64,000 nt of DNA from CAZCPB01 sp044223975 (GTDB taxonomy: Bacteria > Planctomycetota > Phycisphaerae > Phycisphaerales > UBA1924): contig JBGALI010000007.1 in assembly GCA_044223975.1 (NCBI GenBank), forward strand, positions 138,927 through 202,926. Direction: 5' to 3'. Each line of letters opens with the position of its first letter. The first letter of the stretch is position 1. Shown here one piece after another: positions 45,867 through 52,937 of the stretch. The notes below the pieces were generated by a model that was not told the origin of the DNA, did not search any database, and saw only the letters and a program-made list of their open reading frames with translations. A program made the position numbers and the translations under genes.

Positions 45867-46853
45867 ATGACGAAATCGCCGAATCACCTCGCGCTTGCGG
45901 CCCTGGCCGGAGCGATCGGCAATCTCCCCGGATTTGCGGCGCGGGCTGATCCGCCGGACGATGGGCATAGCGTCGTTTCCGCCGAGGGGACCGAGGCGGA
46001 GGCTGGCCCAAACGTCGGGTGGCAGCCCAAGGCGCCGCGCCCTTCGGGAGAAGAGGAAGCCGCGACACCCGGTGGGGCCGAGCCGAGCCGGTTTCACCTC
46101 TCGCTGGGGGCGGACTACACGACCGCGTACTTCAACCGCGGCTACAACGTGGAGGACTCGGGGTGGATTGTGCAGCCGTTCGTGGACGCGTCGTTGGACG
46201 TCTTCCGGCTGGAGGACGGGACGATCTCGATCACCATGGGAACGTGGAACTCGTTCCAAGGCGAGGCGACCGACGCCGGTACGACCGACCGCTTCACGAA
46301 GTACTGGTACGAGTGCGACTTGTACGCGGGCGTGGGTTTGACGGCCGGCCACTGGGATTTCCAGGCGCGGTACTACGCCTACACCAGCCCCTCGGACGCG
46401 TTCGAGACCATCGAAGAAATTTACTTCAGCGGCGCCTTTGACGACACGGAACTTCTCGGGGCGTGGGCCATGCAGCCCTCGGCCATCGTCGCGATCGAGG
46501 TTGGCGACGTCGCCAATGACGGCGAGGGCACCGGCTCGTATCTCCAGCTGGGTGTCGCGCCGGGCTTCACGTTCGACGCCGGGTCCGTGACCGACGTCGC
46601 GATGTCGTTCCCGGCGTCGGTCGGCCTGAGTCTCCACGACTATTACGAGGGACCCGACGGCGAAAACGATGTCTTCGGCTACGCCGGCGTGGGTGTCACC
46701 CTGGGCGTGCCGCTGCCCATCGACAAGTCTTGGGGACAGTGGACGCTCCGGGCCGGTGTCCAGGGGCTGTACCTCGGCGGTGTCACGAGCGAGGCCAACG
46801 ACGGCAACCACTTCGAGGTGATCGGGACCGCGGGCGTCACGGTTGAGTTCTAG
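45867..46853 (+). CDS. Outer-membrane beta-barrel-like protein
   Basis: A 328-residue protein. A signal peptide ends near 'GFAARADPPDD', a disordered proline/glutamate-rich stretch follows, and then repeated amphipathic strands with aromatic residues: 'LSLGADYTTAYFNRGYN', 'DLYAGVGLTAGHWDFQARYYAYTS', 'FGYAGVGVTLGVPL' and 'FEVIGTAGVTVEF' in part. The terminal Phe and alternating pattern are typical of outer-membrane barrels. ATG 45867 is the start that gives a signal peptide. It lies just before the sensor kinase, but no functional tie is evident. Confidence 0.65.
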   Translation: MTKSPNHLALAALAGAIGNLPGFAARADPPDDGHSVVSAEGTEAEAGPNVGWQPKAPRPSGEEEAATPGGAEPSRFHLSLGADYTTAYFNRGYNVEDSGWIVQPFVDASLDVFRLEDGTISITMGTWNSFQGEATDAGTTDRFTKYWYECDLYAGVGLTAGHWDFQARYYAYTSPSDAFETIEEIYFSGAFDDTELLGAWAMQPSAIVAIEVGDVANDGEGTGSYLQLGVAPGFTFDAGSVTDVAMSFPASVGLSLHDYYEGPDGENDVFGYAGVGVTLGVPLPIDKSWGQWTLRAGVQGLYLGGVTSEANDGNHFEVIGTAGVTVEF

Positions 46854-46896
46854 ATCGATCGGCGCGGTCACCGCGCGGCACGGGGGACAGCACGCG

Positions 46897-48801
46897 ATGC
46901 AACTCAGGCTGAAACTCACGCTCCTGCTCGGCGCGGTCATCGCCGTGTCCGTGACCTCGAACTACGCGATCCAGCGGATCGCGGTGGTCCCGAGCTTCCG
47001 CGCGCTCGAGCATGAGGACGCGATCGAGGATTGGCAGCGGTGCCAGAACGCCATCGCCAGGGACCAGGAGGCGCTGTCGGCGCTCTGCTTTGACTGGGCT
47101 TCATGGGACGATGCCTACGGCTTCGTCTTGGACAAGAACCCGGCGTTCTTCGACGCGAACCTCAAGAACTCCGAGTGGTTTGTGGATCAGAAGATCGACG
47201 TGCTGTACTTCTGCCGGCCCGACGGCACGGTGTACTGGAGGCACGTCGCCGACCTCGATTCCGGAGCGCCGGCCACGCTCGCGTGGATGCCGGCAGATCG
47301 CCTGCCACCCGACCACCCCCTGATGGCGGTGACGGCCTCGAAGGAGAGCAGGGTCGATGGCATGATCCGCACCGAACTGGGCTTTGTGATGATGTCGGCG
47401 CGGCCGATCCTCACGAGCAAGAACGAGGGACCGCTGGCCGGGGTGCTCGTTTTCGGGCGGAGATTGAACGTGGAGACCGTGGCCGCGCTGCGGGAGCAGA
47501 CCGGCGTCCACTTCGATATCCGCGACCCGGCGGGGCCGGGCCTCTTGGCGCGCGAGCGCGCGGGGGTCGCCGAGGCGATCGCGAACGACGGGCCGGTTGA
47601 GGAGCTCATCGATGCCGATCACCTGGCGGTCCGCGGTGTCGTCGCGGGTCTCGACCGCACGCCGGTGATGCTGATCCAGACCTCCGGCGAGCGGCACATC
47701 TCGCGACGGGGTCACGAGGCGCTGGCGTTTGCGACCTGGTCGCTGGTGGCGTCGGGGCTGCTGACGCTGGTCGCGCTGCTGTTTGCCATGCGTTGGCTCG
47801 TGATCGGACCGTTGGGGTCGCTCACGCGGCACGCGACGAGTGTCGGCGAGAGCGGGCACCTCGGCGGGCGGATCGACCTCAAGCGCAGCGACGAACTGGG
47901 CACCCTTGCGCGGGCGTACGACCGGATGCTCGAGCAGCTCGAGGAGTTCCGGGCGAACTCGGTCACCATGTCGCGCCAGGCGGGAATGGCAGAGGTTGCC
48001 GCTGGCGTGCTCCACAATGTCGGCAACGCCATGACCAACGTGGGAGTGCTGGCCGAGACTCTGGGCTCGAAAGTGGCCAGGTCCAAGGCCTCGAGCCTTA
48101 CCAAGGTCTCCGCGCTCCTCGAGGAGCATAAGGATGATTTGCCGGCGTTCTTCGGCGAGGGCCGGCAAGGGCAGCAGTTGCCGGGGTACATCGCGCAGCT
48201 GGCCGACCATCTGAGCAGCGAGATGGCGGACGTTCATCGCGATCTCATGGGCCTGCGCGAGGGCCTGCAGCACGTCAAGCTGATCGTCGCGTCCCACCAG
48301 AGCATTGCCAAGCCGTCGAACTTCGTCGAGGAAGTCGACCTGTCGGAGGTGGTCGCCGGATCGCTCGTGCTCGTCGAGCCTTCGTTCCGCCGGCACGGCA
48401 TCGCCGTCGAGGTCGAAGCAGCGCCGCGATCACGGGTCCGGTGCGACCGCTCGAAGCTGTCGCAGGTGCTGGTGAACCTCCTGACGAACGCGAAGGAGGC
48501 GATGATCTCCGCGAAGATTCCCGCGCCGCGCGTGCGGGTCCGGGCCGGAGTGGACGACGGGACCGCGTTCGTGGAGGTCATCGACAACGGCCCGGGCATC
48601 GATCCCCAGCATCGGGACAGGCTGTTCAGCAAAGGCTTCTCGACCAAGGCCGAGGGGCACGGCATCGGGCTGCACCACAGCTGGCTGGCGGTCCGCGAAA
48701 TGAGCGGGACGCTCGGTGTCGCCGAGCCCGAGCCGGGACGCGGCGCCACTTTCCGACTCGAACTGCCGGCCAACGCCGGCGCGGAGCTCGTCGACGCATG
48801 A
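46897..48801 (+). CDS. Membrane sensor histidine kinase, CHASE4-HAMP-GHKL
   Basis: A 634-residue kinase. A transmembrane helix covers residues about 5-27, a periplasmic CHASE4-like sensor about 30-265 ('WDDAYGFVLDKNPAFFDANL'), a second helix about 275-300 and HAMP about 300-352. The phosphoacceptor is His372 in 'AGVLHNVGNAMTN', an unusual box shared with a subset of proteobacterial and planctomycete kinases. The ATPase has N-box 'NLLTNAKEAM', G1 'DNGPGID' and G2 'GHGIGLHH'. It overlaps the response-regulator gene by 4 nt. ATG 46897 is preferred. Confidence 0.9.
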   Translation: MQLRLKLTLLLGAVIAVSVTSNYAIQRIAVVPSFRALEHEDAIEDWQRCQNAIARDQEALSALCFDWASWDDAYGFVLDKNPAFFDANLKNSEWFVDQKIDVLYFCRPDGTVYWRHVADLDSGAPATLAWMPADRLPPDHPLMAVTASKESRVDGMIRTELGFVMMSARPILTSKNEGPLAGVLVFGRRLNVETVAALREQTGVHFDIRDPAGPGLLARERAGVAEAIANDGPVEELIDADHLAVRGVVAGLDRTPVMLIQTSGERHISRRGHEALAFATWSLVASGLLTLVALLFAMRWLVIGPLGSLTRHATSVGESGHLGGRIDLKRSDELGTLARAYDRMLEQLEEFRANSVTMSRQAGMAEVAAGVLHNVGNAMTNVGVLAETLGSKVARSKASSLTKVSALLEEHKDDLPAFFGEGRQGQQLPGYIAQLADHLSSEMADVHRDLMGLREGLQHVKLIVASHQSIAKPSNFVEEVDLSEVVAGSLVLVEPSFRRHGIAVEVEAAPRSRVRCDRSKLSQVLVNLLTNAKEAMISAKIPAPRVRVRAGVDDGTAFVEVIDNGPGIDPQHRDRLFSKGFSTKAEGHGIGLHHSWLAVREMSGTLGVAEPEPGRGATFRLELPANAGAELVDA

Positions 48802-50750
48802 ACCCGAGCATCCCTGCTTCCAATCGAATCCTCGTCATCGACGATGAACGCACCATCCACGAGGCGTACCGCGCAATCCTCTGCGGCGAAGAGAGAACCA
48901 GCGCCGCCTTGGACGCGATGGACGCCGCGCTGTTCGGCACGACGGCACAGGCGCCCGGCCCGCCGGCCCCGCGCTTCGAACTCGACGTTGCGTCGCAAGG
49001 GCAGGAGGGACTTGCGATGCTCCGCGCCGCGGCGGCCGAGGGACGCCCGTACCGCATGGCGTTCGTCGACATGCGCATGCCCCCCGGGTGGAACGGGGTG
49101 GAGACGGTGGAGAATCTCTGGAAAGTGGACCCGGACCTCGACGTGGTGATCTGCACGGCCTACTCGGACCAGCCGTGGGACCGGGTGGACGAGCGGCTGG
49201 GGCGGACGCACCGCCTCCTGCTGCTGCGCAAGCCCTTTGACGCTGCGGAGGTCTGGCAGCTGGCCAGCTCGCTGTCGCAGAAGCGACTGGCCGGGGACAT
49301 TGCGCGCGCCAGCCGCCTGGCGCTGGAGACGACCAACGCCCGCCTCAAGCTGGAGATCGAGGCGCGCCAGACCGTTGAGGGACAGCTCAAGTACGACTCA
49401 CTGACCGCGCTCCCCAACCGGCTGCTGCTGTACGACCGCATCGAGCGATGCATCGAGCGTGCCAAGCACGACGCGGACTTCAGGTACGCGGTGCTCTTCC
49501 TGGACCTCGATAACTTCAAGATGATCAACGACAGCCTCGGGCACGCCATGGGCGATTACCTCCTGGTGGAGGTCGGCAAGCGGTTGACGTCCTGCCTCCG
49601 GTCGCTGGACACCGCCGTACGGGCGGGCAGCGACACGCCGGCACGCCTCGGCGGTGACGAGTTTGTGCTTCTCCTCGACGGCGTGAGTTCGCCCGCCGAC
49701 GTGGAGCTGGTGGCGCATCGGATCCAGCAGAGGATGGCCGAGCCCATGAAGATCGCGGGGCGCGAGGTTCACGTCACCGTGAGCCTGGGCTACGCCATGG
49801 GGAGCAAGGAGCACATGGTGCCCGACGACGTCCTCCGCGACGCCGACGCCGCGTTGTACCAGGCCAAGGCGGGCGGAAAGGGCCAGGTCCGCGCGTTCGA
49901 CGACTCGATCCGGCAGCGGGTCATGACCCACCAGCGCCTGAGCGGCGACATTCGCGGCGCGGTCAAGTTGAACCAGATGCGGGTGCTCTACCAGCCCCTG
50001 GTGTCGCTCGAGTCGGGGTTCCTCGAGGGCTTCGAGGCCCTTTCACGCTGGCAGCACCCGGAGCTGGGCGTGGTCAGCCCTGCCATCTTCATCCCCGTCG
50101 CGGAAGAGACCGGCGCGATCCACGAGATCGGCCTGTGGGTGCTCCGCGAGAGCTGCCAGCAGCTGCGGATCTGGCGAGAGCGATTCCCGGCGCGCTCCGA
50201 ACTCTCCATCAGCGTGAATGTCTCCACCAAGCAGCTTGCGGACCCGGGCTTTGCCCGCGCGCTCGCCGGAGTTCTCGCCGAGGTGGGACTCCCCGGCAAG
50301 TACCTCAACATCGAGATTACCGAGAGCGTCTTCATCGACAACGTCGACGCCGTGTGCCGTCAGCTGGTCGAGATCCGCGCCATGGGCGTCGGGCTGCACC
50401 TGGATGACTTCGGCACCGGCTATTCGTCCCTAAGCTCGTTCCACCAGCTCCCCATCGACGCGATCAAGATCGATCGCTCGTTCGTGTCGCACATGGGACT
50501 CGACGGGCGGGTTGCCAACATCGTTCAGGCGATCCAGCTCATGGCCTCCAACCGGCAGTTGAAAGTGATCGCCGAGGGGATCGAGACGCTTGAGCAGCTC
50601 ACGCAGTTGCAGGCCCTAGGGTGCGTCAGCGGGCAGGGGTACTACATGTCGCGCCCCGTGGACGCGGTTGCGGCCCAGGCTCTGCTCAAAGCAAACCATC
50701 AGACGCACGCCGAACCGTCGGCGATGTGGCCGCAGCACAAGGCCGCGTAG
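48798..50750 (+). CDS. Response regulator with GGDEF and EAL domains
   Basis: A 650-residue cyclic-di-GMP protein coupled to the kinase by an ATGA overlap. The receiver domain has D15/D16, phospho-acceptor D91 in 'FVDMRMP' and Lys near 139. A coiled linker follows, then a GGDEF domain with intact RLGGDEF (about residues 284-288), then an EAL domain with E-A-L at about 413 and 'DDFGTGYSSLSS'. Both cyclase and phosphodiesterase motifs look competent, so it may switch direction upon phosphorylation. The receiver has an insert of about 25 residues after the acidic pair. Confidence 0.93.
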   Translation: MNPSIPASNRILVIDDERTIHEAYRAILCGEERTSAALDAMDAALFGTTAQAPGPPAPRFELDVASQGQEGLAMLRAAAAEGRPYRMAFVDMRMPPGWNGVETVENLWKVDPDLDVVICTAYSDQPWDRVDERLGRTHRLLLLRKPFDAAEVWQLASSLSQKRLAGDIARASRLALETTNARLKLEIEARQTVEGQLKYDSLTALPNRLLLYDRIERCIERAKHDADFRYAVLFLDLDNFKMINDSLGHAMGDYLLVEVGKRLTSCLRSLDTAVRAGSDTPARLGGDEFVLLLDGVSSPADVELVAHRIQQRMAEPMKIAGREVHVTVSLGYAMGSKEHMVPDDVLRDADAALYQAKAGGKGQVRAFDDSIRQRVMTHQRLSGDIRGAVKLNQMRVLYQPLVSLESGFLEGFEALSRWQHPELGVVSPAIFIPVAEETGAIHEIGLWVLRESCQQLRIWRERFPARSELSISVNVSTKQLADPGFARALAGVLAEVGLPGKYLNIEITESVFIDNVDAVCRQLVEIRAMGVGLHLDDFGTGYSSLSSFHQLPIDAIKIDRSFVSHMGLDGRVANIVQAIQLMASNRQLKVIAEGIETLEQLTQLQALGCVSGQGYYMSRPVDAVAAQALLKANHQTHAEPSAMWPQHKAA

Positions 50751-51057
50751 CTCTCGCGAAGGTCGGAAGGCCGGCGCGGACATGAAAAAAGGGCCTCGGC
50801 GTGAGCCAAGGCCCCTCGCGGCAAGTCGTGTTGAGGGGGGTCAACTCGTCATCGCACGCGGCCCCATGATACGGCCGTGGGACTTGCTTTGCCACTCCCC
50901 TCATCCCGCCTCCCCGTGTCCGACGGGCGTCGTGTCCACGCGATTCACGCCGGACCGGGCCAGCGCGTTCTTCGGGACACCAGCCGCGCCGGACGCACGG
51001 CCGGGGGCCGGGGTAGGATGCCCGCGCCAAGCACGCCGCAACGCACGGGAGCCCGGT
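50751..51057 (+). other. Intergenic region after the c-di-GMP gene
   Basis: 307 bp with an A6 tract then an imperfect hairpin GGGCCTcGGC / GCCaAGGCCC at 50791-50814. On the minus strand this would be a textbook terminator ending in TTTTTT, yet no minus-strand gene lies immediately upstream on that strand. On the plus strand it is only a hairpin without a T-tract. The rest holds no convincing gene. GGGAG near 51048 is the ribosome site of the next gene. Confidence 0.4.
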
Positions 51058-51462
51058 ATGGCGAAGAAGAACGTCGACGCGCGGATCGCCGAACTACAGC
51101 GCCAGATCGCGGAGATCCGCGTGAGGTCCGCGGAAGCGGGGGAGTTCCGCCTGGTCGACAAGTCGGGGCGCGTGCGGGCGGTCCTCGAAATGACGCGATC
51201 CGGACCTCGCCTGGCGATGATGCACGAAGACGGAACGGTCGGGCTGGAGGTGTCCTTGGGCGCGGGGGGCCCGGGTGTTCGCCTCGCGGACGAGAGCGGC
51301 CAGACCCGAGTTTTCCTCGGTGCGGCGCGGGACGCGGCGAGCATCGCCCTTGCGGATGGGAAGGGCGCTCAACGCACCTTTATCGGCGTCAGTCGGAGCG
51401 GCAAGACGTCGATCAAGCTCTACGACGCCAAGCAGCGCGTCGCGTGGACGGCGCCGGAGTGA
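51058..51462 (+). CDS. Small beta-repeat protein, unknown
   Basis: A 134-residue protein. After a helical N-terminus ('VDARIAELQRQIAEIRVR') comes a run of short repeats of the pattern Lx(D/E)xxGxxRaxL, e.g. 'FRLVDKSGRVRAVLEM', 'VRLADESGQTRVFLGA' and 'IALADGKGAQRTFIGV'. This looks like a small beta-helix or trimeric-fibre repeat. Start ATG 51058 has GGGAG seven bases upstream. No neighbour suggests a role. Confidence 0.6.
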   Translation: MAKKNVDARIAELQRQIAEIRVRSAEAGEFRLVDKSGRVRAVLEMTRSGPRLAMMHEDGTVGLEVSLGAGGPGVRLADESGQTRVFLGAARDAASIALADGKGAQRTFIGVSRSGKTSIKLYDAKQRVAWTAPE

Positions 51463-51592
51463 GCGACCCGGCAGTGGCGGGCGACTCCCGGTGCTCAGTG
51501 CTGGGATAGCCGCGCGCACTATTTGACCGTTCCCTCTGCAATCAGTCCAGACGGAGTTTTTGACGTCGGCCTGGATCATGAGAATCAAGGCG

Positions 51593-51712
51593 ATGGGCAG
51601 GAAGGGTCATTCGGCGGAGGAAGTGGTGAGCAAGCCGCGGCATGCGGAATCTCGGGTCACTGCGCTGGCACCGCGGCCCGCGGTCACCAGTGTCTGCCGG
51701 GAGCGCGGTGGC
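51593..51712 (+). pseudogene. Relic of an IS3-type transposase orfA
   Basis: Forty or so codons read 'GRKGHSAEEVVSKPRHAE' followed by a degenerate stretch and 'VTSVCRERG'. This matches the N-terminal helix-turn-helix of IS3-family OrfA ('RxxHSxEEIVxKLRxAE ... VxxVCRELG'). The continuation is lost: no OrfB, no inverted repeats. It lies immediately outside the left edge of the tRNA-Leu repeat, a common mark of a recombination hot spot. The reading is by pattern recognition only. Confidence 0.5.
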
Positions 51713-51741
51713 CCTCACGAGGATCCCGCTCCACCAGATTT

Positions 51742-52030
51742 CTAGTGGAGCACCGAGCCACGGCCGGCTGAAGCCACGCTCGCGAACCCGACTTGAGGCG
51801 GTCTGGTGGGGCCGGGAGACGGCCGCTGGTGCCACGGGGCCACAACCCATACGCGACGAGCAGCACGCCTCGCTGAAGCTCCCCGCCCCAGCGCACCGCG
51901 GCCCACCACGTGACGTCACTAGGCGCCCACGGGCATCATCCGACGGCCTACCGGACGAGCGTTTGATACCCTGATCCACGTAAGTCCTTGCAGGGCCCGT
52001 GGCGGAACGGCAGACGCAGCGGACTTAAAA
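51742..52030 (+). repeat. Left flanking repeat (upstream region plus 5' half of tRNA-Leu)
   Basis: Homologous to 61329-61620 in the same orientation. It begins with a block around 'GAGCCACGGCCG' and 'CGCTCGCGAACCCGACT', diverges in the middle, and converges again to 54 of 55 matching bases over 51976-52030 (versus 61566-61620). The last 32 bases are identical. Similarity stops abruptly at base 52030, the end of the tRNA-Leu anticodon loop. Confidence 0.8.
51993..52030 (+). pseudogene. 5' half of a tRNA-Leu(TAA), truncated
   Basis: Begins GGGCCCGTGGCGGAACGG and runs through the D-arm and the anticodon loop ending TTAAAA, then breaks into unrelated sequence. The intact copy at 61583 continues with the variable arm and T-arm. 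The missing 3' half means no mature tRNA can form. One base differs from the intact copy (C51998 versus T61588). Confidence 0.85.
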
Positions 52031-52055
52031 GGCGCCCAAGGGGTTTCGCACCGGC

Positions 52056-52072
52056 CCTGGCGCAGCGCCAGG
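52056..52072 (+). repeat. Perfect palindrome at the left island end
   Basis: CCTGGCGC-A-GCGCCAGG, an eight-base perfect inverted repeat with a one-base spacer, 25 bp inside the left junction. A second imperfect inverted repeat (TGAACAACCAA / TTGGCTGGTTCA) follows at 52082-52109. These could be recombinase or transcription-stop structures. There is no T-tract. Confidence 0.55.
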
Positions 52073-52133
52073 CCTTATTCCTGAACAACCAATGAGGTTG
52101 GCTGGTTCATGCTGGCTCCTGTCGGGTCGGTGA

Positions 52134-52171
52134 CGGCGCCCGAAAGACGACCATCTGGACGACCATTTTCT
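52134..52171 (+). repeat. Third, shortened copy of the tRNA-flank motif
   Basis: Matches the region just upstream of the intact tRNA-Leu: 'GGCGCCCG', then after an 11-base gap 'GACGACC' and CTGGACGACCATTT. The 14-mer CTGGACGACCATTT at 52155-52168 is identical to 61541-61554. So the flank sequence exists three times: diverged at 51920-51970, shortened here, and at the right end. Confidence 0.6.
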
Positions 52172-52312
52172 GTGCACGAGAGTTCGAGGCGACGCGATCT
52201 AGAACCGCCCTTGTTCCGGCATGCGCGCGCATTCGCCCCCACACCGGCTCGGCTGTAGCGTTCCCCGAGGTACTCCCGACACTGAGCAGGCATGAGCAGT
52301 TACCGCGGCGAG

Positions 52313-52912
52313 TTACACCTTCATGCGGTGCGTCACAACGCCCTTTGATGCGATCACCTTCCGAAGTTCCGTACACACAGGCCCTACGACATCAGCGGGG
52401 ACGCACCCCGGTTTGCACTTGTAGGTGATGGGATTGACCCCCGACAGGTCGCTCGGGATCTTCAGATCGGCGTCTTCGTCTCTCACCATGAACACGCGTT
52501 CGCGGCCGAGCCGGCCCAGGAACAGTCCCATCTCAAGGATCACGTTGTCGCGAGGAACCGCATGCTCCTTGTCACGGGAATTGATCTTGTCGTCGGGTCC
52601 GAACACGAAGAGCGCGAAGTCCGCCTGGTCGACCTGCGTGATCAGGTCCTCGACGGGGATCTTCGACGGACCGAAGACTCCGTTAGTCCAGACCCGCACG
52701 ATGACCTTCTCATGCTTCAGTCTGGCCTCGATCTCCTGCGCGATCGGCAGGCCTTCCACTGACGAGCCGACGAACATGATGGGAGTGGGGTTGGCGGGCA
52801 GATGGAACTTGGCCCGCTCTCGCAGGCGGTCCCCGGCCAACTGGGCAAGGTGCTTCCAGAATCCTCCAGAGTCGCCGCCGGATTCCTTGAACGGTGCCGC
52901 CAGTAAGCCCAT
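52313..52912 (-). CDS. Stand-alone Cap12/Pycsar-type TIR-like protein (putative NADase)
   Basis: A 199-residue protein. After about 40 unassigned residues comes a complete CAP12/PCTIR-like domain: 'PIMFVGSSVEGLPIAQEIEA', 'VWTNGVFGPSKIPVEDLI', 'ADFALFVFGPDD' and 'PRDNVILEMGLFLGRLG'. Glu127 in RDNVILE is the expected catalytic glutamate for NAD+ cleavage. In CBASS and Pycsar such domains are activated by cyclic nucleotides made by a neighbouring cyclase, but none is encoded here. The start (ATG 52912, no good ribosome site) lies 25 bp from the divergent operon start. An internal ATG at 52777 would cut into the first strand. Confidence 0.82.
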   Translation of the reverse strand: MGLLAAPFKESGGDSGGFWKHLAQLAGDRLRERAKFHLPANPTPIMFVGSSVEGLPIAQEIEARLKHEKVIVRVWTNGVFGPSKIPVEDLITQVDQADFALFVFGPDDKINSRDKEHAVPRDNVILEMGLFLGRLGRERVFMVRDEDADLKIPSDLSGVNPITYKCKPGCVPADVVGPVCTELRKVIASKGVVTHRMKV

Positions 52913-52937
52913 GTAGTGGCGACTGGAGCTGCGACGT

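Noticed and set aside
52107..52376. Small minus-strand ORF upstream of the TIR-like gene region
   Set aside because: Its end is made by the tRNA-flank repeat and it overlaps the TIR-like stop region; no ribosome site or known motif.
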